A stretch of 64,000 nt of DNA, from assembly GCA_030744755.1 (NCBI GenBank), contig JASLPY010000009.1, positions 693 to 64,692 of the forward strand, given 5' to 3'. The notes beneath the pieces are model-generated. The model was given only the letters and a program-made list of their open reading frames with translations, did not search any database and was not told the origin of the DNA. Position numbers and translations under genes: made by a program. Of this stretch, positions 8,820-18,029 are shown in pieces. Numbering within the stretch: the first letter of the stretch is position 1; each line of letters starts with the position of its first letter. Origin of the DNA: Kiritimatiellia bacterium (GTDB lineage: Bacteria > Verrucomicrobiota > Kiritimatiellia > UBA8416 > JADHWI01).

Positions 8820-9242
8820 GACATGTATCCCCTTGGATAAACTCGTTCTGTGTCAAGAGTCTTGGACTCTTGACATACTGGGATCCGGCGTTCGGACGTC
8901 TCGGACCGCAATGGCGGTGCGATTCGCGTTTGCAGCAGGCTATTCATGAATAACCCGCATTAGACTACCTGTTCAGCTGATAACACTCTTCTTTTCTAAG
9001 TATCGGGCGCAAATCCCCTATCTGGGGCTGGAGATGCATAGGCATCGACAGAAGATTACGCGAAACACGGCCGGAGGGTCAAGATCCGGGGGGTGTCCGG
9101 GGAGACGGGTCTGTTCACGCTGCTGACCGCAACAAAAAACTTGAGTCAGAGAGATGAATCTTGGATAGTGCGGCTTGGATTGGTATCATTCTTGCGTAAC
9201 TGCTGTGAAAAGATTTGATTTTGTAGCTGGAGCACATTTGGC
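8820..9242. other. Divergent intergenic region between catabolic operon and permease
   Basis: This gap separates the minus-strand operon start from the plus-strand permease. The only strong element I see is the palindrome at 8851-8875. No coding region is apparent. Confidence 0.6.
8851..8875. promoter_or_regulatory. Candidate operator: perfect 11-bp-arm palindrome
   Basis: Arms TGTCAAGAGTC (8851-8861) and GACTCTTGACA (8865-8875) are exact complements around TTG. The element sits 32-56 bases before the start of the operon's first gene. Both strands end in TTGACA, the -35 consensus, so a bound dimeric regulator could block polymerase. No regulator gene is adjacent. The position, length and perfection are seen; the role is inferred. 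Confidence 0.5.
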
Positions 9243-9953
9243 ATGACTTCTGGAATATGGGTCCTATGTATGACTGCGGCCTCCATCGGGGTGGTGCACA
9301 CGCTGCTGGGCCCGGACCATTACCTCCCTTTCCTGGCATTGAGCAAAGCCCGCGGCTGGTCTACCCGGCGTACGGTGATCATCACCATGCTCTGTGGACT
9401 CGGGCATGTGATAGGATCCATCGTATTGGGGCTTATCGGCGTTGCTGCCGGTGTTGCCCTGTCGCGACTCGAGTATTTCGAGGCACTCCGTGGCAGCCTG
9501 GCAGCCTGGCTCCTGATCGGGATCGGGTTCGCCTACTTCGTATGGGGGGTGCACCGGGCAATCCGCAATCGCCCCCACCAGCACGAGCACGTGCATGTGG
9601 AGGGTACTGCACACGACCATACCCACGTTCACAGATCCTCCCACACCCATATCCATACGCAGAAGAATGGTGATCTCACAGCATGGGCACTCTTCCTGTT
9701 TTTCATTCTGGGCCCGTGCGAACCCCTGATCCCGATACTGATGTTTCCAGCGGCACGAAGCAGCACCATGGGCATGCTCCTGGTGGCCGGGGTGTTCGCC
9801 GTTGCTACTATCACCACGATGGTTGGCGCAGTGCTCCTCGCCAACTGGGGGGCCTCCTTCGTGAAGATCGGCCGCGCCGAACGCTACGCTCACGCAGTGG
9901 CCGGCGCGGTGATATGCTGCTCAGGCCTCACAATCCAGTTCCTAGGGCTATAG
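9243..9953 (+). CDS. UreH/NicO-like metal permease with His-rich loop
   Basis: The 236-residue protein has about six hydrophobic segments. HTLLGPDHYLPF near residue 20 matches the first-helix signature of the NicO/RcnA/UreH-like group (HxxxxPDH). A cytoplasmic or periplasmic loop at about residues 115-140 is packed with His (HQHEHVHVEG, then HDHTHVH and HTHIH), typical of nickel or cobalt handling. A second motif LGPCEPLIP lies in the next half. The start has a GGAG site 10 bases upstream. I expect transport of Ni2+ or Co2+ across the inner membrane. Downstream lie remnants of an efflux-type TolC gene. Confidence 0.8.
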   Translation: MTSGIWVLCMTAASIGVVHTLLGPDHYLPFLALSKARGWSTRRTVIITMLCGLGHVIGSIVLGLIGVAAGVALSRLEYFEALRGSLAAWLLIGIGFAYFVWGVHRAIRNRPHQHEHVHVEGTAHDHTHVHRSSHTHIHTQKNGDLTAWALFLFFILGPCEPLIPILMFPAARSSTMGMLLVAGVFAVATITTMVGAVLLANWGASFVKIGRAERYAHAVAGAVICCSGLTIQFLGL

Positions 9954-10107
9954 TTTCGTTTTCAACGCCCAACGCGTTCGCCGAAGACGATCAACATGAG
10001 AGCCCTGCGTTGCAGACGCCTTCCAAAACCCATCCGAGGAGGATGTCGAAGCAAAGATGCAGGAGCTTCTTGAGCTGATGAAAAAGAGTTGTGGATAGGA
10101 GACAGCA

Positions 10108-10386
10108 ATGAAGATCAGCATCGTCATTCTGGTAATTATTGGCGTGGGACTGACTGGACAAGGTGTCTCACAGACTGCGACAGACGAGACACATGGTACA
10201 TCAGTAAGGGAGACAGAACTGCCAGACTTGAGCGAAAAAGCATCTCTCAGCAAGTACCTCAAGTATACAGCTCTGAATAACGCAGGCCTTGACGCTCAAA
10301 CTGAAATCCCGCTTCGGATTTGCGGAAACGACGCTGCAAATAGGGAAGAGCAGATGAGCTACAAACACGCAAAAGACGCAAAATGA
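10108..10386 (+). pseudogene. Truncated TolC-like outer-membrane efflux gene
   Basis: This 92-codon frame keeps a good ribosome site (GGAG), a signal peptide (MKISIVILVIIGVGLTGQG) and the stretch LSKYLKYTALNNAGL, which matches the start of TolC-family proteins (LxxYLxYAALNNPGLEA). After that point the sequence no longer resembles the family and stops; a full member has 400 or more residues. Just upstream, 10001-10098 also encodes an orphan tail (EEDVEAKMQELLELMKKSCG) with no start. I read this as the remains of a metal-efflux cluster beside the permease. A short functional lipoprotein-like peptide is not excluded. Confidence 0.55.
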
Positions 10387-10389
10387 GAA

Positions 10390-10953
10390 TCAGGCCGACT
10401 GTGTCGCCTTCTTGAGGCGGCGGAGCTTGCCCGACAGTGAGATCTTTTGAACGTGGGACATTCGGTCTACAAGCAGAACACCGTTAAGGTGATCCATCTC
10501 ATGCTGTATGGCGCGGGAGAGCAGTCCACTTGCTGTGATCGTGTTCCTGCTGCTCTCCAAGTCCGTGTACGCTACCGTGACCTCTGACGGTCGCGTAATG
10601 TTTGTAAATATCTCGGGAAAGCTCAGGCAACCCTCCTGGGCCGTCTCCTGGCCACCGTCGAATGAAAGTACTTCGGGATTGATAAGAACCATCGGCATTG
10701 GGACGTCGGGGTTTTCCGGCTCTTCGTCTTCGTAGTCATCTTCGTGGTTGGAACCGGAAGGTGGAGAAACATCAATAACGAATACTGCCTCTGTCCGTCC
10801 AACCTGCTCGGCAGCCAGACCAACGCCACTGTTTGCATACATTGTTTCCAGCATGTCCGATGCAAGCGCACGGATATTCTCGTCCACTATCTCCACCGGC
10901 AATGCCTTAACACGCAGTGCATCATTCCCGTACTTAACAACGTCGCATTTCAC
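10390..10953 (-). CDS. def: Peptide deformylase
   Basis: This 187-residue enzyme carries all three deformylase motifs: GVGLAAEQVG (motif 1), EGCLSFP (motif 2, metal Cys) and QHEMDHLNG (motif 3, His-Glu-His). It removes the formyl group from nascent proteins. An acidic insertion (NHEDDYEDEEPENPD) lies between motifs 1 and 2 and is longer than usual. I prefer the GTG at 10953, which has GGAG six bases upstream and gives the typical MKCDVVKYGND start; a TTG at 10965 is the alternative. It converges with the TolC remnant (3-base gap). Confidence 0.93.
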   Translation of the reverse strand: MKCDVVKYGNDALRVKALPVEIVDENIRALASDMLETMYANSGVGLAAEQVGRTEAVFVIDVSPPSGSNHEDDYEDEEPENPDVPMPMVLINPEVLSFDGGQETAQEGCLSFPEIFTNITRPSEVTVAYTDLESSRNTITASGLLSRAIQHEMDHLNGVLLVDRMSHVQKISLSGKLRRLKKATQSA

Positions 10954-11093
10954 AGTTCTCTCCAATCAGCAAAGGGGAATGATAAACGCAACCGGGCCAT
11001 GAGACAATGCGAATTGGGAAGATGGGGGTTCCTACTGAGGCATTGTATGCAGCGCACTCTCGTGCCGCCAGATGCTTACAATCCATTTACTTG

Positions 11094-11154
11094 GTCCACC
11101 TCGTAGCGGCGGACCTACTTTCTCTCTCAGTACGTCCACCGCTACGAGGTGGAC
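11094..11154. repeat. Inverted repeat, perfect 16-bp arms
   Basis: Arms GTCCACCTCGTAGCGG (11094-11109) and its exact complement (11139-11154) enclose a 29-base loop that is rich in C and T. It lies between two minus-strand genes. The arms are strong enough for a stable hairpin in either transcript. Confidence 0.7.
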
Positions 11155-11202
11155 GATGGCGGCATGCCCGTGCCCGCATAGCACAGAAGACGTCCATCGG
11201 CG

Positions 11203-11226
11203 GGAGGGGCACCGGCCTCGGTGCCC
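11203..11226. repeat. Hairpin related to the branched palindrome at 49802
   Basis: GGCACCG-GCCT-CGGTGCC (11208-11225) follows GGGAGG. The layout matches the first half of the element at 49802-49853, which has GGCAGCG-GCCT-CGCTGCC after the same GGGAGG. The two therefore look like members of one repeat family with compensating arm changes. Confidence 0.6.
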
Positions 11227-11267
11227 GTTGTGCATGAGGGCGAAACATACGTCCGGAGGCGAACCCC

Positions 11268-13559
11268 TCACTTCAACGGCATTGTCCACTCTCCCGCATC
11301 CATTTTGACATCCGTCACCTTATCTTTATAACGAACCTTGAACTTGGCGGGTTTCTTCGAGCGGATAACGGCCTTGGTGAGATTACCGCCGGACCAGCTC
11401 ATATCCACTTCAAGCGCCCCGCGTGCGCGCAGCCCTTTAACGCTTCCAGTCGCCAGTGCCGACGGCAACGCCGGCAGAAGGTGAAGGTCACCGGCATGGC
11501 TCTGGAGCAACATCTCTGCCACACCCGAGGTGGCACCAAAATTGCCGTCTATCTGGAACGGAGGATGCGCGTCGAACAGGTTCGGATACGTATTGCCTCT
11601 GAGCGCCTCCTTCAGCATCTTGAACGAATGGTCGCCGTCAAGCAGCCTTGTCCAGAAGTTGATCTTCCATGCCTTGGACCAGCCTGTACCTCCATCGCCG
11701 CGGTGCTTCAACGTGACCCTGCATGCCTGTGCAAGCTCGGGTGTCAGCCTCGGATGAATCTCCTTGCCTGGATGTAATCCCCAGAGATGGGATACATGCC
11801 TGTGCCTGTTCCCGGGGTTATCCTTGTCCTCCAACCATTCCTGCAGTTGACCATGCTGTCCGACCTGGTTAGGGGCGATGCGCTTGCGCATGTCGGCCAG
11901 TTGCTTCCGAAGCTCTGCGTCCACATCCAGTATGCGAGATGCCTCTATCGTGTTGCCGAACAGATTCCGGATGATCTGGTGATCCATCGTTGGCCCCATG
12001 ACCAATCCTCCATTCTCAGGCGAGTTGGACGGCCCCGATATCAACCAGCCCTTGCCGTTCCTCGCGTCCTCTACAAGCGCATCCACAAAGAAAAGCGCAG
12101 CTCCCTTCATCAGGGGATAGGCTGTCTTGGCAAGGTAATCCTTGTCGCCACCAAATTCGTAGTGCCACCACAAATGCTGACACATCCATGCACCGCCGGT
12201 CTGCCAGATTCCGTGATTTGCCGCATTGATGGGTGCAGCCCCGCGCCACAGGTCGAAGTTGTGATGAACGACCCAGCCCCGCGCGCCGTAATGTTCCTTT
12301 GCCACGTTGGCTCCCGTTGCAGACAAGTCTTTGAGCGCGCTGATCAACGGCTCATGACATTCGGCGAGGTTCGTCAATTCAGCGGGCCAGTAGTTCATCT
12401 CGGTATTGATATTGCACGTGTACTTACTCTCCCACGGCGGCTTCAGGGATTCATTCCAGAGCCCCTGAAGATTGGCTGGTTGGCTACCCGGCCTGCTGCA
12501 GGCAATTAGCAAGTAACGTCCAAACTGGAAGAACAACTCAACCATTTGGGGATCTCCCTGGTCGAAAGCCTTCAACCGCTGAGGTGTCGGCAGCTTTGCC
12601 CTGTCGGATATCCCTACTTCGAGCTCTACCCTTCGGAAGAGCGTCCGGTAATCAGTAATGTGATCTGATTTCAATTCCTCATACGTTTTTTCCGTCATCT
12701 TCTTCAACGTAGCCTCGTTCACCTTGGATGGATCGCCACTCACATCCTTGTAGTTAACAAAGCTGGACGCACCGGCCAGGATCAGCGTCGCGGAGTCGGC
12801 GCCCTTAATCTCAATCCCCGCATCTCCGGCGATGACCTTACCGCCTTCTACAAGCACGAGAAGCCGCGCCTCCAATCGAGTAACGCCTTTCTTCACCTTG
12901 CCGGTCATGACCAGCAGATCCTTACCGCTGAACTTGATGGTCACCTCGTCGTGCGGACATGTCAGTGATGCGATGAAGTTGAGGCTTCCCGTCCTGCTCG
13001 ACTCGAGCCTGGTTACGATGACGTTGTCCGGATGAGATGCAAATACTTCGCGCTTGAACGTCACGCCGTCCAGAACGAACTCGACCAGCGCGACGGCACT
13101 GTCGATATCCAGCTCGCGCCGGTATCCATCCGCGGCCTTGCCCTTGAAACCGGGAAACGACAACAACAGGTCACCAAAGGGCTGGTACGCCTGCTGGCGA
13201 TTTCCCCCTCCTGCACCTACGCTCATAAACTCGCGGCCCGCAAGACGGTCGGCTTCTTTTTGCTTCCCTTCCAACAGGAGTCTACGAATTTCCGGCAGGT
13301 GCTTGACCGCACCTTTGTGCGCATAGTCATGCGGCTGACCGTTGAACAGAGTATCACTGTTAAACTGGATACGTTCTTGCTCCAGGCCCCCGAACACCAT
13401 GGCTCCAAACCCTCCGTTTCCAATTGGAAGGGCTTCAACCCACTGGTTGGCAGGCTGCTCGTATCGAAGTTTCAGTTCGCGCTCACCTGCTGCGTCAGTC
13501 AAACATGTAGCCGCCACCAGAGTCGCCATCAGCAGAATCCCCTTCAGTTTCGTCTGCAT
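11268..13559 (-). CDS. GH95 alpha-L-fucosidase/galactosidase, secreted
   Basis: This 763-residue protein has a signal peptide ([20 protein letters not shown]). The N-terminal beta-sandwich of GH95 follows ([21 protein letters not shown] and [11 protein letters not shown]). The catalytic (alpha/alpha)6 barrel contains [35 protein letters not shown] and GPSNSPENG, and ends with [13 protein letters not shown] and [18 protein letters not shown]. The Asn-Glu pair of NTEMNYWP and the Asp of DGNFG match the family's catalytic positions. It cleaves terminal fucose or L-galactose from polysaccharides. The start at 13559 follows GGAGG and begins the signal peptide. It lies downstream of an aldo/keto reductase on the same strand. 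Confidence 0.93.
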   Translation of the reverse strand: MQTKLKGILLMATLVAATCLTDAAGERELKLRYEQPANQWVEALPIGNGGFGAMVFGGLEQERIQFNSDTLFNGQPHDYAHKGAVKHLPEIRRLLLEGKQKEADRLAGREFMSVGAGGGNRQQAYQPFGDLLLSFPGFKGKAADGYRRELDIDSAVALVEFVLDGVTFKREVFASHPDNVIVTRLESSRTGSLNFIASLTCPHDEVTIKFSGKDLLVMTGKVKKGVTRLEARLLVLVEGGKVIAGDAGIEIKGADSATLILAGASSFVNYKDVSGDPSKVNEATLKKMTEKTYEELKSDHITDYRTLFRRVELEVGISDRAKLPTPQRLKAFDQGDPQMVELFFQFGRYLLIACSRPGSQPANLQGLWNESLKPPWESKYTCNINTEMNYWPAELTNLAECHEPLISALKDLSATGANVAKEHYGARGWVVHHNFDLWRGAAPINAANHGIWQTGGAWMCQHLWWHYEFGGDKDYLAKTAYPLMKGAALFFVDALVEDARNGKGWLISGPSNSPENGGLVMGPTMDHQIIRNLFGNTIEASRILDVDAELRKQLADMRKRIAPNQVGQHGQLQEWLEDKDNPGNRHRHVSHLWGLHPGKEIHPRLTPELAQACRVTLKHRGDGGTGWSKAWKINFWTRLLDGDHSFKMLKEALRGNTYPNLFDAHPPFQIDGNFGATSGVAEMLLQSHAGDLHLLPALPSALATGSVKGLRARGALEVDMSWSGGNLTKAVIRSKKPAKFKVRYKDKVTDVKMDAGEWTMPLK

Positions 13560-13603
13560 ACCATCCTCCTCTCCCAAGGCGGCCTGCGGCCGCAACCAAT
13601 GTA

Positions 13604-13647
13604 GGACGGACACCCCTGTCCGTCCCGGTCGGGCAAGGGTGCCCGAC
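13604..13647. repeat. Two adjacent hairpins between AKR and GH95 genes
   Basis: GGACGGAC-acccct-GTCCGTCC (13604-13625) and GTCGGGC-aagggt-GCCCGAC (13628-13647) stand side by side. A 14-base palindrome centred on CCGCGG follows near 13671-13684. Together they may terminate or attenuate transcription from the aldo/keto reductase, or belong to a dispersed hairpin family. No U-tract is visible on the minus strand. Confidence 0.6.
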
Positions 13648-13688
13648 TTACTTTCATTCACAATGCACAGAACCCGCGGGTTCAGAAC

Positions 13689-14717
13689 CTATCGCTTAAC
13701 CTTCGCAACATCAAATGGTTCGTCGAGTACAAGTGGCTCGAATATGTTCCTTATGGTCTCTATGTCTTCCCTGTCCAGTTCTATGCTCGCGGCCAGCGCG
13801 TTACTCTCCGCCTGCTCCCTGTTTCGCGCGCCAACGATCGCCGATGTCACACCCGGCTGCGAAAAGATCCACGCCACTGAAACCTGGGCGAGAGTTGCAT
13901 CGTATCTGTCAGCAATTGGCTTTACCTGTTCGAGAGCATCGAGAACCTGCCTGCGCTTTTTCGGCTGAAACCACGGGCGGCACTTGCGGGTGTCATCATC
14001 CGGTACTTTGTAATCCATAGCGAACTTCCCTGTAAGAAGGCCCATTTCCATGGGACTGTACGCGGTGACGCCGATCCGGTTATCCCTGCAGAAAGGCAGG
14101 ACATCCTCTTCCAGCTCGCGCGAAAGCAGGCTGTACTTAGGCTGACAAGAAGTAATGCCTCCATGGTCGACGCATTGTTGCAGATCAGAAAGTGAGTAGT
14201 TGCTGACCCCGAACTCCCGAATCTTTCCTTGCTCGCGCAGGGCTGCCAACGCTTCTATAGATTCAGAAACCGGAGTCTCGAGATGTGGCCAGTGACACTG
14301 GTACAGATCAATGAAATCGACGCCGATACGCCTGAGACTATCCTCGCACTCGCTGATGATTGAATCCTTCCTGAGGCACCTGTTGACAGAAAGCGGCGTT
14401 CCCGAGCTATCCGATGTGCTGAAGAAGAAAGTTGAATCCGGGCGGTTGTTCCAGACAAGACCACATTTGGTTGCGATAAGGACGCTGTCCCTGTCACGGT
14501 GCTTGATAGCACTGCCGACGATTTCTTCGCTGACACCGAAGCCGTAGGCAGGCGCGGTATCAATAGCGTTGACTCCGGCATCTATGGAGGCAAGGATTGC
14601 CTCCTCCGACTTGGCCTTATCCGTTCCCCCACCCCACAGCCATCCCCCGATGGCCCAGGTGCCAAGCATAACTGGCGACACTTTCAATTGGGAGTTTCCC
14701 AAGGCGTTGTATTTCAT
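13689..14717 (-). CDS. Aldo/keto reductase
   Basis: The protein has 342 residues and an AKR (alpha/beta)8 pattern. The catalytic tetrad region shows DTAPAYGFG (Asp and Tyr), LIATKCG (Lys) and DLYQCHWP (His). A C-terminal cofactor region reads SAIVGARNREQAESN. It resembles the AKR11/AKR12 group used on sugars and small aldehydes with NADPH. The gene lies upstream of GH95 on the same strand; the 129-base gap has two hairpins, so co-transcription is uncertain. A role in metabolism of released fucose is possible but not shown. Confidence 0.92.
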   Translation of the reverse strand: MKYNALGNSQLKVSPVMLGTWAIGGWLWGGGTDKAKSEEAILASIDAGVNAIDTAPAYGFGVSEEIVGSAIKHRDRDSVLIATKCGLVWNNRPDSTFFFSTSDSSGTPLSVNRCLRKDSIISECEDSLRRIGVDFIDLYQCHWPHLETPVSESIEALAALREQGKIREFGVSNYSLSDLQQCVDHGGITSCQPKYSLLSRELEEDVLPFCRDNRIGVTAYSPMEMGLLTGKFAMDYKVPDDDTRKCRPWFQPKKRRQVLDALEQVKPIADRYDATLAQVSVAWIFSQPGVTSAIVGARNREQAESNALAASIELDREDIETIRNIFEPLVLDEPFDVAKVKR

Positions 14718-14931
14718 CTCAAAATAGACCTCTTCTGGACGCAGAATTCAATGATCCAACATACCTCACAACACGAAATGGGGCAATGAATGGATGTGAG
14801 GAGGATTTTCCACAGTGACCTCTCTTGAGCCGCCCCGCGGGATCCGGGATACCCAAGGCACACCACAAAGCCTCGACAAGCTCACAGGGAACAGACGTCC
14901 GGCATGCCTGCCTGGTTCCTGCGTGGCAAGG

Positions 14932-16227
14932 CTACCGTGAGGCATCCACGCAGACGAGGTCGCCGGCAGCGTCGCGCGCGTAGATCACGCCACCCGCGAG
15001 GACAGGAACGGTCCAGCACTTGCCCTGGAGAATCTGTGCGCGCACCAGGACATCGAACTTCTCGGGATTAGCCTGGGCAATGATCAGTTCACCCTTTTCG
15101 CTCAGGACAATCAGTCTGCCCGTTGCCAGCGTCAGAGAGCCGATACCAAGGCCGCCTGCGGACCATTTCTCCTTGCCGGTCATGAATTCGAGACATTTCA
15201 GAGTCCCGCCGGTTCCGGCACTGCCGATCACATTGCCGTCGAATCCGTACAGGTGACCCTGGTGGAGAACACTGCTGTTGAACTGGTTCTTCATGGCCAT
15301 GCTTTGCCAGATCTGAGTGCCCTTGCCACCCTGGAGCTTGTAGACAGCGCAGCCGGTGTTGTAGCTCGATGACACAAACATGTGGTCGCCGGAGAAGACC
15401 GGGTCGGCGGCATTTATGTCGAACTTGGTTTTCCAGGGTATGCGCCAAAGCTCTTTGCCCGTTTCATGATCTACCATGACAAAGTGTTTGGCCGCCAGGA
15501 AAGCGATCCCTTTCATGCCGCCGGCTTCGAAAGGCAAAGGCGTTCCGTAGCCGGCTCCCTCTGTCTGGCTGCGCCAGATAGGTTTTCCGTTGCTCTTATC
15601 CAGCGCAATGGCGGCGCTTCCTACGTTCAGCAGTACTTTCTCGCCTATAACGGTTGGCGAGCCGGCAAAGCCCCATATGGGAGGTTTGTATCCCAGCCCC
15701 TTGTGCAGATCCGTTGACCACATGACTTTTCCAGTCGCCGCGTCGAAACAGAACACCTGGCCCAATTTGCTGCAGGTATATGCACGCCCGCCCTCCAGAG
15801 CGGGTGTCGCATGAGGGCCACCATCGTAATTCCGGGCGAGCAACTCGCAGGGGTAGGACTTCTTCCAGATGAGTTTGCCTGTCCCGGCAGCCAGGCAATA
15901 GACGACTTCCTGCTGGTTCTTGTCCCGGCCGTTTTTTGCTGTCTGACCCATCGTATAGACACGTCCGCTACTGACGGCCATGGAAGAGAATCCTATACCG
16001 ACCGATGCTCTCCAGACCTCGCGGATCTTCGTGTCCGGCTTATTGCCGAACCAGGTTGTTTCCATGGAGATACCGTTTCGATCAGGGCCCCGCCAGTGAG
16101 GCCACTCGGCAGATTGTTCCGCCGCGTTCTCCGCAGCAGAACTTCTTTGGCTGATTGTTATTCCTGCGACCAGAAGGGCGCTGGTCAGCCGTGTCGTAAG
16201 CAAGCATATGTGCTGAGTAGACTTCAT
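14932..16227 (-). CDS. Secreted PQQ-like beta-propeller (BamB/WD-type)
   Basis: This 431-residue protein starts with a signal peptide and then the motif WPHWRGPDRNGIS, a hallmark of a large propeller family in planctomycetes and relatives. Propeller blades follow with repeated AAGTGKLIWKKSY, DAATGKVMWSTDL and DHETGKELWRIPW patterns. Such proteins fold as an eight-bladed propeller in the periplasm; some bind PQQ or act as assembly scaffolds, but no catalytic or metal-binding residue can be assigned. The start at 16227 follows GGGAG. It stands alone between non-coding gaps. Confidence 0.88.
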   Translation of the reverse strand: MKSTQHICLLTTRLTSALLVAGITISQRSSAAENAAEQSAEWPHWRGPDRNGISMETTWFGNKPDTKIREVWRASVGIGFSSMAVSSGRVYTMGQTAKNGRDKNQQEVVYCLAAGTGKLIWKKSYPCELLARNYDGGPHATPALEGGRAYTCSKLGQVFCFDAATGKVMWSTDLHKGLGYKPPIWGFAGSPTVIGEKVLLNVGSAAIALDKSNGKPIWRSQTEGAGYGTPLPFEAGGMKGIAFLAAKHFVMVDHETGKELWRIPWKTKFDINAADPVFSGDHMFVSSSYNTGCAVYKLQGGKGTQIWQSMAMKNQFNSSVLHQGHLYGFDGNVIGSAGTGGTLKCLEFMTGKEKWSAGGLGIGSLTLATGRLIVLSEKGELIIAQANPEKFDVLVRAQILQGKCWTVPVLAGGVIYARDAAGDLVCVDASR

Positions 16228-16473
16228 CGTGAAACTCCCAATCGCCGCTTTATTTGCAATGGCGATATCCTTGTCTAGAGTGCTTGCGTGTCAATGTAGT
16301 TGACGGCCACAAAACCGTCGAGACGTTATTCAGGAGTCGTCACTGCTGTACGGAACAAACCACAAGGCTCAACAGACCCCAACGCCCCCTCTCAACATCA
16401 TTGATTGTCGAGGTGTGATCCGGCCGGCACTTTCTGCTTTCTACTTTTCGCTTTACTCCCTATCCTTCATCCC

Positions 16474-16707
16474 ATGAACACTCAGCACCTCAAGGCTCTT
16501 GACTTGGCCGACGCAGGGGACTGGCATGGAGCCCATGGTATTGTCCAGAAACTCAACGACTCCACAGCCTGCTGGATTCATGCAAACCTGCACCGTGAGG
16601 AAGGCGATATTGGCAACGCCGACTACTGGTACCAGCAGGCAGGCAGCCCGCGCCCGTCAACTTCCACCTCTGCCGAACGCGAGGCCATCCGCAAGGCACT
16701 TGCCTGA
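16474..16707 (+). CDS. Small conserved protein, WIHA/NAxYWY family
   Basis: This is a 77-residue protein with the pattern DAGDWHGAHGIVQ, then ACWIHANLHREEGDIGNADYWYQQAG. It matches a short conserved family known from many bacteria and annotated as hypothetical, whose helices resemble a single TPR-like pair. I choose the start at 16474 because it gives the family's usual beginning, although no ribosome site is seen. It converges with the GH99-like gene, 4 bases away. No function is known to me. Confidence 0.75.
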   Translation: MNTQHLKALDLADAGDWHGAHGIVQKLNDSTACWIHANLHREEGDIGNADYWYQQAGSPRPSTSTSAEREAIRKALA

Positions 16708-16711
16708 GAAT

Positions 16712-18028
16712 TCACCGGCTCGGCAGTTCCCCTCGGAGCATTCGACCGCCTTGACCGCACAACCAGAGGTAGTGATCCGCGGGACGTCCTTCATATGTCT
16801 GGAAAATCGAAGCGCCGATGGGCGGGTGGTTCGTGCATTTGAAGATGGCCGTTCCTTCGTCAATCTCGTCGAACATCGCGATATAGGCGGACCGGTTCCC
16901 GGCAACGGCGGTGGCTTGAAACTGACGCCACAGGAATCGCCCGCCCTTGCGCGGAATCCCCGCCTCGTCTTCCCCCTGCATGTTCTTCCAGCTAAACCCC
17001 GGGAAGAGAACGGGCAGGTATTCGATTCGGCGCCCGGCGCACCATTTTTGATCGGCTGACTGATGCCGTACAATCTTCTCCGCATCACGGTCCGCGTCAT
17101 GATAACGTCCTACCGACCAGGGGCTGAGGACATCGGCGAGTTCGAGGATGGAATGGAGTTTGGGGTCTTTCACCGCATCGCGGGTCTGCTCCCGCCAGTG
17201 GTAGGGCACGCCCAGCATGATGCTCATGCCTCCCCAGTCCGGATTGTGCTTCAGCAGGCGAATGAACCAGGCCGATTCTTCCAGGCTGTATGAACGGTTG
17301 TCGTTGAACCCGACGCCCCAGATGCCTACAAGCGGTTTGCCGTTCAGGTGGAGATAGGCCGAATCGTTCGGATCGGTGCCCAGTTTCATTTTGTTGCGGA
17401 GCTGCTTCCAGTCCTCCGCGAGTCGTTCGAAATCCCGCTCATTCATGCCGGAAAGGTCGTACATTAATGCCCAACAGCGTTTTTGCCCGATGGCGGCGTT
17501 CCGGCAGAGTATGAGCTTCCGATTCTCGTATTTCAGTTGACGATAGTTTCGGTGCGGTTTAGCCCCTTGAGTGGCGAAACGCTGCACGAAGGCACCGTCG
17601 ATCCCGTATCGGGCCATCCAGGCAAAGTGGCGGTTGACCGTCTTGGGGTGGATCGAACTGAATACGCGTGCCGCTCGCCCGTCGGCGTGGCGGAAGGCGG
17701 TAGGAAAGGTCTCGTCCTTGTCGAATTCGGACAAGTCCGGCCAAAGGTCAATCGTGCAGCTTCCCGGTTTGAAAGTCCGACCCTTTCCGTAGTGATCGAA
17801 CCCCAATCCGGATCCGTCGCCCTCGGCTCGAAACCAGCCCTGGTAACCGGCAATGACACGTCCGTTCAGGCCTTCGGGTTTGTCCGTCGACGCTCCACGG
17901 ATTGCCTTCGCGGGCGACAGTTCCGCATAGGCCGCCTCGCGCGAGACAATCGGCTCCGCGCCCCGGAGCGGCGAAACGGCGACCAGGGCGGTCAGGCAAA
18001 AGAGATGTATAATCCTTGCTGTTTCCAT
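16712..18028 (-). CDS. GH71/GH99-like secreted glycan enzyme
   Basis: The protein has 438 residues and a signal peptide ending near VSPLRGA. The stretch GRVIAGYQGWFRAEGDG begins a domain resembling the GH99/GH71-like (endo-mannosidase-type) TIM barrel, with WMARYGIDGAFVQRF and GKPLVGIWGVGF further on. Members act on alpha-mannan or related alpha-linked glycans. The start lies one base after the stop of the double sulfatase, so the two are probably translated together. The pair would strip sulfate and then cut a sulfated glycan. The catalytic acids cannot be fixed from this sequence alone. Confidence 0.78.
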   Translation of the reverse strand: METARIIHLFCLTALVAVSPLRGAEPIVSREAAYAELSPAKAIRGASTDKPEGLNGRVIAGYQGWFRAEGDGSGLGFDHYGKGRTFKPGSCTIDLWPDLSEFDKDETFPTAFRHADGRAARVFSSIHPKTVNRHFAWMARYGIDGAFVQRFATQGAKPHRNYRQLKYENRKLILCRNAAIGQKRCWALMYDLSGMNERDFERLAEDWKQLRNKMKLGTDPNDSAYLHLNGKPLVGIWGVGFNDNRSYSLEESAWFIRLLKHNPDWGGMSIMLGVPYHWREQTRDAVKDPKLHSILELADVLSPWSVGRYHDADRDAEKIVRHQSADQKWCAGRRIEYLPVLFPGFSWKNMQGEDEAGIPRKGGRFLWRQFQATAVAGNRSAYIAMFDEIDEGTAIFKCTNHPPIGASIFQTYEGRPADHYLWLCGQGGRMLRGELPSR

Positions 18029-18029
18029 T

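Larger units (their letters stand above)
10954..11267. other. Intergenic region with two hairpins
   Basis: Between the deformylase start and the GH95 stop lie an inverted repeat (11094-11154) and a smaller hairpin (11208-11225). No gene is evident. The elements are described separately. Confidence 0.6.

Noticed and set aside
8824-8856. Promoter with TTGACA (8856-8851) and a -10 at 17-base spacing
   Set aside because: The -10 position would fall on the ribosome site of the alcohol dehydrogenase gene, and no TATAAT-like sequence is present.
11787-12509. 240-codon plus-strand frame
   Set aside because: Shadow of the GH95 gene; no ribosome site or recognisable motif.
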